Source of the DNA: Pochonia chlamydosporia 170
Taxonomy: Eukaryota; Ascomycota; Sordariomycetes; Hypocreales; Clavicipitaceae
NCBI RefSeq assembly: GCF_001653235.2
Contig: NC_035794.1
Span: 1,984,001-2,048,000 of the forward strand
DNA: 64,000 bases
Direction of reading: 5' to 3'
In this document: piece by piece, positions 20,477 to 30,862 of the stretch
Position numbering within the stretch: the stretch's first letter is position 1
Layout: the number at the start of each line of letters is the position of its first letter
Program-made: the position numbers and the translations under genes
Notes under the pieces: generated by a model
Told to the model about the DNA's origin: nothing
The model's input: the letters and a program-made list of their open reading frames with translations, nothing else
The model's database searches: none

Positions 20477-22961
20477 TTTTTTAATTTATTTTTTGACAGC
20501 AACCGGCATGAGCAGATGTATCTACTTAAGAGAGGTGGTGGAGTGAGTAGACCAGAAACAGGATGGACAACTTGATGGGTTGATGTCCCATTTATAGCAG
20601 CCTGATCCATCCAACAGCTCACTGGCAGGACGTTTTCACTCAATCCGTACCATGATTTGATGGCAATGGGGAGTACCGGCCAGAGTACATCATTGCCAAG
20701 GCCCAAATAGGCAACACTTGAAGTACAACCACTACTCGTTGAACCAAAAGAACGAACTCTCCTACCAGCTTTCCCAAAGCGCCGTGAGAATACGACGAGG
20801 AATTGACATTTCGCCCATCACATCCTGTATACATGAATGCCCGTCCCGAAAATCTGGAGAAGCATGAGAAGATACTGGTATTTCTTGAATGTAAGTCGCT
20901 TTCCTGCCATTGACTTGACAAAAAGGCGGCATTGTTAGATGGCAAAATATCGATTCGCCAGCATCCATGTCTCGCTTAGCCCCATTCATGATCACTATGC
21001 ACGCGGCAGGAGGCGCATTGGTTCTACTCTGGTTCAATGTTGGTTGAGTGCAGGCGCGTGCCTTCCCTTCACTTTGACTCGAATCCAGCATAACAATCAA
21101 TTGATCGTTGTGTGTCTGGGATCATGCGTGCATATGCATATGCAGGTGATTCAGAGACATCTAAGCATTTTGCTCAAGCAGAGTTGCTATCAGTCGCCTC
21201 TACAAACTATCGACCAAGTGTATGTTCTGCGTCCAACAAGGGACAAAACATATTTGATTCTTTAGCTCCCGGGTTGGCATAAACACTGGCGTTTGATAGC
21301 GGGTCTGCTGTTGAATGAGTCTCCGTCATCACCTAATCCGTGACTGGCCAACATTCGGAAAGACGGAACCTCATTGATCCGCCACAAAGCGCAAATCACG
21401 TGATGCAAACCTGAGACTCCGGCTGTGCTTCGTTGGCTCACACACAACGAAGGCTGGTTTTGGGGTCAAACTCCACCCAACTTAGTATCATTCTCACAAC
21501 CTTGAAGTGGTCGCGATGGAGTGACTGATCTTACTAACCTGGTAGCGTACTCTCAACGCCGAATATTACTCCTCGCTGAGGTTACTGGCGGGCTCACCCG
21601 AAAATGCGGTGGCGAGACGACGCCTTGCCGACAGCACAGCAGCGGCTGGAAGGCTCCCGCTACCATGCAAACACCATTGAACCAAAGCCTACATCCATCA
21701 AATCTAGGCTGCAACAACACCACAAATCATCCGGAACATGACGCTCTATGCGGAGCATAGCTTGACGATCGACAACTCCTGACCATGCACGTCTGCTCGG
21801 CACCCTTCGGCTGCAGAAGTGTCCATGACGAGAGCCATTAGATGCCCCGCTGGCTGTTATTCAGAATATACACGTCCACAGGATGGCCTGGAGGATCATG
21901 AGATGACCAAATAATCCTACTTCACAGGGTTAGATCTGGAAGATCTGCGGTAGTAGAGGTTGTCCCGCGTCATGGCCTCGCTACTCTGCCAACTACGTTG
22001 ATGCGCTTTGTGCATACTTTACAACGCACATATACCAGACATCATTTCTCTGATTGTGTGCTGTCTTGTTTCCGGGAATGTTTCCCCCAACCGCCAAAGC
22101 TACCGCAACATGAAGGGTCACCAAGCATGAATTTAGGGTTTCGATTTCAGCTCAAAGCTTACCCTTTCGTGCAACTGGGGGATGTTACTACGGGGAGATG
22201 ACCACAGGCGTCTCTACACTTGGAAAATTCGGATATACAGCTTGTTTTCTCGGCTTTCACGGCGGCGTTGAAACTGGGCAACAATGGCGGATCTGTTCGC
22301 GTGTGGCAATTTTCACCGCCACGCTATTTCATTCATGGCACATTTTGAAAAGAAGAGGGACGGTATTTTCGTAAAATAATCCGAGAGGATTAGTATGTAG
22401 TTTCCCATTGTCTTCCCGTTGTGTAGCAACGACGGGAGACACTGGCTCCGTGAGACAAGCATCCCTGGGTGTCGACAACGACTGGTTGACGGGATCCTTT
22501 GGCAACATGGCCAAAATTCATGATGGTGGACATATAAACGAAATGTTTGGATGATTTCTGCAAATGGTAACGGCAAACAAGCAGGATGGACGAAATGGCG
22601 AGGGTGGCGGCTCTGCTGGGAGTTGGTCCAGTCGCCTGGTGCGGGGGACAGCGAACCAGCTACATGGACCTGGTGGTGATCAATGGGTGTCTGGCTTTTC
22701 ATAGAGCCCACACGGTAAGATGAAGGAAAATGCAGAGCTCCGAGAATTAAACGCTCGGCCTCCGCATCGTGCTTGACGACTTGCAAATCGTTATTTTTGC
22801 TGGTCTTGATGAGCAAGGAGGACTGCCAGAGTACTCAACCACCCTGGTGGACATACGACGCAGGACGACTCGCTAGGCGGGCGGGAGCATCCCCTGTCCG
22901 TCGGCTAAGGTGCGGCGATTTATTGGCCATGCACTAAAACTCAAACGGAGTACTCGTCGCC
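20477..22961. other. 2.5-kb intergenic region without a recognisable gene
   Basis: This lies upstream of the ASKHA-like gene (minus) and of CTK1 (plus). Short open frames on both strands, the longest 167 codons at 22313-22816 minus, show no family resemblance and no signal peptide. A CATATGCATATGCA alternating stretch lies near 21131-21144. I see no repeats or splice-supported gene here. Confidence 0.4.
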
Positions 22962-25900
22962 ATGAGCAGTCCACCAACTCATTCGCGTCGACGTCGGCAT
23001 GTTGCCATGAGAGACCCTGGAGGAAGTGATCACGGAGAACGGGCTCGAACTGGTAGAGGAGCATTATCCTCGGATAGACCAGGATCTCCTCCCAGGGCAG
23101 CCCGTCGCAGTCCAAGCACCGGGTCTCGCCATCACCATTCTAGCTCACGGCGAAACCACATCTCCTCGAGGGACGAACGCCGTCACTCTCGCGATCGTAG
23201 CAAGGACCGTTCGCGACATCACCGGAGTGATTCTCGGCGCCGGGAATCTGAGGTGGAGGATCTTATTCCCCGCTATCGAGCGAAAAAGGCACGACATCGA
23301 GACCTTGACAGCGAAAGTCGTCGAAGCCGCAGCCGTGAACGAAATTTGCCCGCATCTCCCTCTTCTTCTTCCAAAAGACACAGGGGACGGAGTCATTCCG
23401 CTGAGTCGCCTCACAGAAAGCGATCCAAGCGGGATCACGAATCGCCCCGACCTTCTCGAGATCGGTCCCCAGAAACAGACGCAAGAAGGCATAGGCGACG
23501 CTCGTCCCACGAGCGCCATCGTCATCACCATCGGCACAGGTCAAGATCTCCCCGGCGTCACTCTCGTTCTTACCGGTCTCCATCCCCCTCACAAACCTCG
23601 CGTTCCAGACGCAAGAGATCGTCAAGATCCCGCTCGCGTTCCCCAGCTCCGAGAGGCTCCGGCCGGCCCAGGTCGAGAGACGCTAGACCCAAAGACCACC
23701 GCCCGAAATCACGCAGTCCATCAGCTTCCAGGAGCCGTCAACAAGATTCTTCCCGCCGCCATCGTACCTCATCTCGCTCCGGCCAACCCCACGGAGGCAC
23801 ATCTAGCGGTGCTACTGCGACTGGTGCGGACCGTCGATCTGAGAGGGAAGCGCCGCCAAGGTCCCCAAGGTCGCACAGGGAAGTCAGACGTCAGGCAGAA
23901 TCTACCGAGCCTCACTATTCCTCTCGTTCCGACATAGAAGACGATATGGCCTCGCGGAGTAGTTATCGAGGAGGATACAGTGCCATCCATAACCACAAGC
24001 CACATTATGGAACAGATTCGAGGGGCTACTCCCAGTCTCCTCAGCGTGTTGGCTCCTTTCATAATTCGCAGTCCACGTCACCATATGGAGCAGGTCGCTC
24101 AGGGTGGAATGGACAATATACCCCGGAACAGTGAGTCTCCAGCACCTCCCCGTGAAGGCGTTGCTAACCATACCAAGCAAACACCACGCACCTCAATACC
24201 ACCATGGCCCAGGCCATTACGCCCCTCCTAGTGGTCCGTCAGACCGCTATCACCCCCACCCTCCGCGTTCTCCTCCATACGGGGCTCCCTCTGGCCCGAT
24301 GAACTCTTATGCTTCTGGTAACCACCGCGGCGGACCCGGGCCTCAAGGAAGCAGTCAGCGAGGGGGTTCCTTTCAAGGCCGGCCAGGCTTCCGCGGGCCT
24401 AATACCAAAGCTTGGGGTCCTGGAGATCCAGACTCCTCGTCAAGGTCTCACCTCCAGTCAACAGAGGAATCTGCAACCAGGCTCCAAAGTCCGGGTGCGG
24501 GCTCCAAAGCGGATGATGGACCCAAACCTGCGGAGCCGGAGATTGATAGGGAGGACAGGCCGTCGAGACCCAGCGCAGAAGATGATGCCGGAGCTAGGGG
24601 AAAACCGGCCGACCCGACAGCAGCAGCTCCATCCCGACCAACGCCCACGGGTCCAGCAGCCGCTCAATCTGGTGCCTCGGGCAAGTTCAGTTTTGCATTC
24701 AAAGCATCAACCAAGCCAACACCGACAGCGCCAAAACCCGAGATCTCGCAGAAGTTCAATGCCCCCCCGAAGAAAGATGTCGCTACGAAGGATAATTCAA
24801 CGGACCGAGAACCTCCTCGTTCTGCGCCAACAGAGCCTGCTTCTGCGAGGCAGAGGATGGAATTTAGAAATCCGCCTCCAGATGGCCCTAAGATGGCGCC
24901 CAGAATGCGAAAGGTCAAGAAAGTCATGCGACGACCAAAGCCTCGGCCCACCTTGGAACCAGATTTGGTTGAGTCGGAGTCTGTGTTTTACAGGAAGCCC
25001 GGCAACGAATCTGTAGTGGGATCCGGCACATACGGCAAAGTATTCAAGGGCCTCAATGTGTTTACAAAAGGCTTGGTTGCCCTGAAGCGCATTCGTATGG
25101 AGGGCGAACGAGACGGGTTCCCCGTTACGGCGGTGAGAGAGATTAAGCTGCTGCAATCACTGCGGCATACAAACATTGTCAATTTGCAGGAGGTCATGGT
25201 GGAAAAAAATGACTGCTTCATGGTATTCGAATATCTGTCACACGACTTGACGGGTCTTTTGAACCACCCCACCTTCAAGCTGGAGCCTGCACAAAAGAAG
25301 GACTTGGCAAAACAACTGTTCGAGGGGCTTGATTATCTTCACACCCGAGGCGTGCTACATCGAGATATCAAAGCCGCAAATATTCTCGTCAGCAACACCG
25401 GAGTTCTCAAGCTGGCGGACTTTGGACTGGCTCGCTTTTATGCCAAGCGACACCAACTGGATTATACCAACCGCGTTATAACCATTTGGTACCGATCTCC
25501 GGAGTTGTTATTCGGAGAAACACAATATACTGCCGCCGTGGACGTTTGGAGCGCAGCTTGTGTGATGGTGGAGATATTCAACCGCACGGCCATCTTTCCA
25601 GGCGACGGGACCGAGTTGAGTCAACTGGATAAGATATACAGTGTTCTGGGAACGCCAAACCGCCAGGACTGGCCCGGGTTGGTCGACATGGCTTGGTTTG
25701 AACTCCTCCGACCGACAGTGAAGCGGAAAAGCGTGTTTTTTGAAAAGTACATTTCGAAACTAACACCAGCAGCTTTCGAGCTGCTGTCATCCATGTTTCA
25801 GTACGATCCTGCGAAGCGACCAAGTGCAGCAGAAGCGCTGCAACATGCATATTTCACCACGGAAGAACCCCTACCGAGACAGGCAGTAGAGTATGTCTAA

Positions 25901-26164
25901 CCATTTGCTGTGGAGTCCAATCCCCATCTTTATCAGGAATACTAAAGCTGACTTTTGCATTACAGACTGGCCGAAATCGACGGTGACTGGCATGAATTCG
26001 AGTCAAAGGCACTTCGTAAAGAGAATGAGCGCCGGGAGAGGGAAGCACGAAAAGTGGCGACAAAAGAGGCACCCCGTGAAAGGCAGAAGAAGCGGGCGCC
26101 AGAAGAGGGCAGTGATCGAGAACGAGAGGCGAAGCGACTGCATGTTGGATCAACAGAGACATGA
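22962..26164 (+). CDS. CTK1: CTD kinase catalytic subunit CTK1 (CDK12/13-like), with a large RS-rich N-terminus
   Basis: Three exons, 22962-24130, 24178-25890 and 25966-26164, encode 1026 residues. Donors are GTGAGT and GTATGT, and the frame closes. Family role: the kinase of CTDK-I phosphorylates Ser2 of the RNA polymerase II CTD during elongation. Residues 1-380 are Arg/Ser/His-rich with many RS/SR dipeptides, as in metazoan CDK12. Residues 390-650 are Pro/Gly/Ala-rich and disordered. The kinase domain spans about 660-965: glycine loop GSGTYGKVFKG, VALKRIRM lysine, cyclin-binding helix PVTAVREIKLL, HRDIKAANIL, DFGLARFY, T-loop RVITIWYRSPELLFGE and the CDK insert. The tail after the last intron is a charged helix (ESKALRKENERREREARK). 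Yeast Ctk1 has only 528 residues, so about half of this protein is N-terminal extension. The arginine-rich exon also produces long spurious frames on both strands. Confidence 0.93.
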
Positions 26165-27130
26165 TTTGGCGGTGGAATCACCCGGCAAACAAAAATAAAT
26201 GGCATAGAGAGGCTCGGTGGGGGTTCGAATCTGGAGCTTGGAGTCTTGGGCTATAGGAATTATCATTATCCTTATTGATGTCCATGTAGGCTATAGTTGA
26301 AATAATGTCTGGAGTCAATAGTGAATGGATGGAGCTTCAAAACGATTGAAGCCACAAAGGTTGGACGAACAAACAGGCTGGACTTTTTCGACATTTGTGT
26401 GACAGAAATGGGCCAAGTGAAACATGTCCTGAGTTCTGAGATTGCCGAGGCCGATGTCAGAATTCAAGGACGCTGATCTGTTTGTGATGCGGCCTCAACC
26501 ATGCTTTGGACTGATTGTCTTTGTCATCCAAATAGATTAATCAACTCGAGACCTTTCGTCTGACCAAGTTCGGTGGTTGCGCATGGTCAAGCTCGTCGTC
26601 AGCCATGTTAGCGACATTACGAAGTGAAGTCCTATCAAATCGGCACATTTTACAAATCAGGGCATTAATTACGGCGGCGAATATCACAAAAAATAGATTC
26701 CGTTGGCTCTACTCTGTACGGACGCTCCGAAATTGTAGTGTTCTTGCCGCAACCACCAAAATGACCGGAACTCGGCTCATTGCCAACCAACTGACATGGA
26801 CACACAAACCAGCCTTGGAACCACTTCATTCCACGGCTCCCAAAAAGCCGGTAGAACTCAAGTACAATCCATTTCTCGGGAATAGCTTTGCCGCTCTGAA
26901 TCAAGAAAATTGTGAATCAAATGGGTAAGCTGGATGGCGGGAGCAGTAACCATGGCGATGTAGATCACTCGGTCTCGACTCTGTGGCCCCGGCCAGAAAT
27001 AGGACCACGTTTTTTTTGGCGTGCCTGCTGTGACTCTCTGCACGACATTGCGTGAATGAACAGACGGATTATTCCACGGGGGTTCGGGGGAGGGTAAAAG
27101 GAGAGGTGTTGGTTCTGGACTGAGAGAGTC

Positions 27131-27147
27131 TTTTTTTTTTTTTTTTT
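27131..27147. repeat. Poly-T tract (17 T)
   Basis: An uninterrupted T run, read as poly-A on the minus strand. With the A23 run at 27501-27523 it brackets about 350 bp. Confidence 0.9.
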
Positions 27148-27500
27148 GATGTCTTTGCCAAGTGTTGGTTGAGACATGCTGGGGCTGAGGCCACATTTAA
27201 TGGTGGTCAAATTGAGTCTGGTCGAGGCTTTTGGTCTGCCAAGATATGATGGATATGATAGAATGATCTTGGTAGGGGCGCTGTGGCATTTGGTGCGGTG
27301 GCCAGTCATGTCCATGTTCAAATGTTGGCTTGACTTGACATGCGTTTGTCTGTGCGTAGATTGTGGTGGTGGCGTGGAAATGGAATTGGCAATGGAAATG
27401 TTGAGTTGGACTGGCAGCTACAGAGTAGATTTCGGTGTAAAAATTGAAGTCTTTCCTGAACGTGCTACAGAAGATTCCAGATGGGTTTGCTATACAAGAT

Positions 27501-27523
27501 AAAAAAAAAAAAAAAAAAAAAAA
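27501..27523. repeat. Poly-A tract (23 A)
   Basis: An uninterrupted A run followed by GAATTC. No adjacent coding sequence or clear retroelement body was recognised. Confidence 0.9.
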
Positions 27524-28027
27524 GAATTCAAGGTGCTTTACTCACTTTACTGACTGGTGCCATTGAAGGGAGCAAGCATCCGACGAAAACCTAATCTCTC
27601 TCCCGCCTTGACCCTACAAGGACGGTCCAGCTCTGCATGGACTGGGACTGACTGATGCATACTAAGTATCCAGGTAGACATGGATGGTTGGTCCCAGTTG
27701 AGACTCCCAGGAGACTCCCAGGATCACTTGATGGCCAATGTCTTACTCTTCAACTGAACCAAACTTACTAAGTATAGCAACATCCAACAGCCTTCAATGC
27801 TGCTTTCCTGTGGCAGTACCTGCGTCCTCGGACCACCACCAGTGACCAGACTGGCATGCAAATGTGACAAGAAACTTGGATTCGCTCCTTGGCCCTCCTT
27901 GGCCCTCCTTGGCTAAACACACATGGCGCCATCTAGATCGGCTCGCCGCGTCGTCCCCTTCCTTTCCCTCCTCACCTCTCTCCCTCCCATCCCCTCCCAT
28001 CAACTCACCCAAACGGGAACCATTCAA

Positions 28028-28036
28028 TATATAAAG
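28028..28036 (+). promoter_or_regulatory. TATA-like box upstream of the 61-residue secreted peptide
   Basis: TATATAAAG lies about 180 bp upstream of the ATG at 28212 and directly after a long CT-rich stretch (27940-28010), a common arrangement in strongly expressed filamentous-fungal genes. The transcription start itself is not determined. Confidence 0.55.
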
Positions 28037-28211
28037 GGAATGACCCCGACCCTCATCTGATCGACAGTTTCATCATCACACAATAAGTGGACTTGAGCAG
28101 ATCTCTCTTCTTGCCCACATCATCCCAACAGCTACACCTACACAATACGCATCTTCACCTCTCTTGCAAAAAACTTGCCAAAAACAAACCACGCTCCAAG
28201 CAAAAACCACC

Positions 28212-28397
28212 ATGCACGCCATCAGCTTCATCATCGCCTGCCTGGCCACCGCTGCCATGGCCGCACCTGCACCCGCCCCCGTCAGAGACCAACTCTCCGC
28301 TCCTCGCGTCAACCCTCGCGCTGAGGAAGCCAACACGAATGAAAAGTACGCCGAGGCTACCTTTGACAACGGCTACGTCCCCAAGATGCCTTGGTAA
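28212..28397 (+). CDS. Small secreted peptide precursor (61 residues)
   Basis: Not assigned to a named family. The ATG at 28212 sits in a strong context (aaaccaccATGC). Residues 1-17 form a signal peptide (MHAISFIIACLATAAMA), followed by an Ala-Pro stretch (APAPAPVRDQ). The remaining ~35 residues are hydrophilic and end in FDNGYVPKMPW. There are no cysteines in the mature part and no KR/RR Kex2 site; single arginines (SAPRVNPRAEE) are the only basic positions near the middle. The leader, a CT-rich block, a TATA-like box and an A/C-rich 5' leader suggest a real, well-expressed gene despite its size. It could be a secreted signal or wall-associated peptide, but the function cannot be read from the sequence. 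Confidence 0.65.
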   Translation: MHAISFIIACLATAAMAAPAPAPVRDQLSAPRVNPRAEEANTNEKYAEATFDNGYVPKMPW

Positions 28398-29294
28398 TTC
28401 GACTTCAGCCAAAAGATGCGGAGGGTTCGGGCGCCATTCGAGATTTTTGGGGGGGGGGAAGGGGACACGGTACACAATCCCCCCTCAGGAAAGCAACATT
28501 GACGAGGGTGGCGGTGGTTGTTCAAGGGATGGAAATGAGGTTGACTTAGATGATGGATGGGTGGAGTGGAGACCGTGTTGATTGATAGACAGCTTCGGTC
28601 GATATGACAGGTTGGGTGGCTTGGCGGATGACTTTTTGCATTCCTGCTTCTTCTTTTTGTCTCAGCGTTTTGCGCTTCCTTGGAGGGGACCTTTTGCTTT
28701 GTAATGATCATGGTTAAAAATTGTATTAAATTATGCAACAATACAGTACATGAAGTTTTGTGATGCAAATCAAGTGCCGTCTGCTAGTCTGTGGAGGTCC
28801 CATCTGGTTGCCGAGATGATGTGCATGCTGATTGGTTCGGTTGGTGCTGCCGATCAAGTATCCTGGATAATATTGCAACCACCGATCGCAGAATGGTTTG
28901 CGCGGCGGATGACATAAAATTATGTAGTGTAATATGCACAAGTACGTGAGAAGAATAAACTATAATTCTATAGCAGGCATACCTATATTTTACCAAGTAA
29001 TGCATCCTGTATTGCTGCAACGATGAGTCAGCCACGTTTTCCCAACATTACATGCCTTCGGGATTTTGAAACTCCCGAGCCAACCACGGACGAAAAAACA
29101 CCATATATCGGTGCATAGAAACTCCCGAATCGCTTCCAACTCCCGAATTGCCAAATATTTCTATGACCTCCAAGATATTTTGATCCGGGTATTTCGTCAT
29201 TGACGACTTTCCATACTACCCTTACAAACGTACAAATAGCCGCAATGAATCACCAAAGCTTGCCCTCTATGGCGGCCACCACCTCATATAAATC
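28398..29294. other. Intergenic region upstream of the FAD monooxygenase, with TCCCGA sites
   Basis: The first part is the 3' region of the peptide gene and includes a run of nine G at 28450-28458. The last 250 bp hold the inverted repeat and half-sites annotated at 29058-29146. No coding sequence is recognised. Confidence 0.5.
29058..29146. promoter_or_regulatory. Candidate Zn2Cys6 operator: TCGGGA-N9-TCCCGA plus two further TCCCGA half-sites
   Basis: TCGGGA at 29058-29063 and TCCCGA at 29073-29078 form a perfect inverted repeat with a 9-bp spacer. Two more TCCCGA copies in the same sense follow at 29123-29128 and 29141-29146, each inside ACTCCCGAAT. The group lies 150-240 bp upstream of the monooxygenase ATG. 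Fungal Zn2Cys6 dimers typically bind CGG/CCG half-sites in inverted, everted or direct arrangement, and such a regulator is encoded 2 kb away. The link between site and regulator is inference. Confidence 0.5.
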
Positions 29295-30821
29295 ATGCAC
29301 CTCTACGACGTAATCATCGCAGGCGCCGGGCCAGTAGGCCTCTTCCTCGCCACAGAACTAGCCCGCTCAAATCTTTCCGTCCTCGTCCTCGAAAAGGATG
29401 CCAACCCCTTGTCTCCGTGGAAGGTAGATCCTCTTGGGCTACGGAGTCTCAATTCCATATCCCTTGAAGCTTTCTACCGTCGCGGTATTCTCTCCAAACT
29501 TGTTGACCTTGACAAACGTCCATCTGCGCCGTCAAAGTCTGGTGGTTTCCAGTTTGCCGGTGTTTTTGCAGGTATTGTATTGGACGCAAGTAGGTTCGAC
29601 TTGGCGCGCTTCAAGTACCGTCTCCCTGGGCCGACACTCATTACACTCGGCACGACAGTTGAGGAGGTTGAAGGTGTGCTGGCGCAAGAGGCAGAGAGGC
29701 TGGGCGTGACTATTCTCCGCGGATGTCCATTCGCGACTGTGCAGCAGGGTGACAACGGTGTTACCGTTGGCGCTGCCGACGGCCAGAGTTACAGAGCTGG
29801 ATGGCTCGTCGGTTGTGATGGTGGCAGAAGCGCAGTTCGGAAAGCTGCAGGATTCGAATTTGGCGGCACGGATGCTTTATTCACCGGCTACGTTTGCAAA
29901 GTCGAGCTTGAAAACGCTCATGACCTAAAACAGGGTTTCCAACTGACCGAGGATGGGCTGTATATCCTCCGAAAAAACGACGCTTTATACCTCATCGATT
30001 TTGATAATGGCGCATTCGACCGCGCAAACGAACCAACGCGCGAGCACATTGAGAAGGTGTTGCACCGCGTGTCTGGAAACACCGACGTCCAGCTCGCAAA
30101 GCTGCACCTTGTGACGACCTTCACTGACCGCTGCAAGCAAGTGACGAAGTATCGGGACAACCGCATCCTTCTCGCGGGAGATGCGGCCCACATCCACCCG
30201 CCTCTGGGCGCTCAAGGATTCAACCTCAGTATAGGAGATGCCATGAATCTAGGTTGGAAACTAGCCGCCACTGTGAAGCAGGAGCTTGAGCATGGCACAG
30301 CAGACATGGCCTTACTTGACACGTATGAGAGCGAGCGGAAACAGATTGCAGACTGGGTCATTGAGTGGAATAGAGCACAGATTATGACGATGAAGCCTGG
30401 TGCATATGGAGATGCGCTGCAGGCAGTCATGAGGGATGTCATCAGTACAACTGACGGCTTGAACATGTTTGTTGCTCGAACGTGGGGCCTGTTGCAGAGA
30501 TATGTGCCCGACGGTGATGCCCATGAGTTGATTGGGTGCAGTGCACCGGATTTTGAGTTTGGTCATGGGAATCGACTGGGGAGCATGTTGGAAACAGGGA
30601 AGGGGTTGCTGGTTGATTTTGGTGGTGATGCCGCGTTGAGAGAGTTGGTTGGAGGCTATGACGGTAGAGTTGAGTACATCAATTTCGAGGCCAAAGATAA
30701 GATAGGGTTGAGAGCGTTGTTAGTTCGACCTGACGGGATTGTCGCGTGGGCGGTTGATGATGACGGCGAGCTTGACTTGGCTAGTTTGAAACATAGTCTC
30801 ACAAAGTGGTTTGCAGTTTGA
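29295..30821 (+). CDS. FAD-dependent aromatic monooxygenase (PheA/TfdB or polyketide-hydroxylase family)
   Basis: A 508-residue, intronless flavoprotein hydroxylase of the p-hydroxybenzoate hydroxylase group, which uses NAD(P)H and O2 to hydroxylate aromatic substrates. Visible motifs: the dinucleotide-binding fold at residues 5-35 (DVIIAGAGPVGLFLATELA, then LVLEKD), the DG motif (WLVGCDGGRSAVRKAAG), and the second FAD motif RILLAGDAAHIHPPLGAQGFN followed by IGDAMNLGWKLA. The C-terminal ~80 residues (GLLVDFGG to LLVRPDGIVAW) look like the degenerate thioredoxin-like domain found in rifampicin monooxygenase and actinobacterial polyketide hydroxylases. Compared with fungal phenol 2-monooxygenases (~600 residues) it is short and bacterial-looking. 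It converges on a Zn2Cys6 regulator with only 41 bp between stop codons. Substrate unknown; a degradative or secondary-metabolite role is equally possible. Confidence 0.88.
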   Translation: MHLYDVIIAGAGPVGLFLATELARSNLSVLVLEKDANPLSPWKVDPLGLRSLNSISLEAFYRRGILSKLVDLDKRPSAPSKSGGFQFAGVFAGIVLDASRFDLARFKYRLPGPTLITLGTTVEEVEGVLAQEAERLGVTILRGCPFATVQQGDNGVTVGAADGQSYRAGWLVGCDGGRSAVRKAAGFEFGGTDALFTGYVCKVELENAHDLKQGFQLTEDGLYILRKNDALYLIDFDNGAFDRANEPTREHIEKVLHRVSGNTDVQLAKLHLVTTFTDRCKQVTKYRDNRILLAGDAAHIHPPLGAQGFNLSIGDAMNLGWKLAATVKQELEHGTADMALLDTYESERKQIADWVIEWNRAQIMTMKPGAYGDALQAVMRDVISTTDGLNMFVARTWGLLQRYVPDGDAHELIGCSAPDFEFGHGNRLGSMLETGKGLLVDFGGDAALRELVGGYDGRVEYINFEAKDKIGLRALLVRPDGIVAWAVDDDGELDLASLKHSLTKWFAV

Positions 30822-30862
30822 TGATTGAACTTGGCAGTTACTAGACATGCCGTTTCGGGCTA

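Larger units (their letters stand above)
26165..28211. other. 2-kb intergenic region with poly-T and poly-A tracts
   Basis: The region runs from the CTK1 3' end to the small secreted peptide gene. It contains T17 at 27131-27147 and A23 at 27501-27523, about 350 bp apart in opposite sense, with no target-site duplication that I can see. Positions 27940-28010 are strongly CT-rich on the plus strand, just upstream of the TATA-like box at 28029. Short frames at 26605-26928 and around 27200 look non-coding. The GGTTCGAATC at about 26223 is not part of a tRNA fold. Confidence 0.45.

Noticed and set aside
22313..22816. 167-codon minus-strand frame
   Set aside because: It opens without a strong start context, has no recognisable motif and no hydrophobic leader, and looks like chance in a gene-free region.
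22962..24134. Long alternative frames of 303 and 130 codons across the CTK1 N-terminus, both strands
   Set aside because: They are shadows of the arginine/serine-rich coding exon; the CTK1 frame is the one that joins the kinase exon.
26205..26250. GGTTCGAATC resembling a tRNA T-loop
   Set aside because: The flanking bases do not form a T-stem, and no acceptor, D or anticodon arm can be drawn around it.
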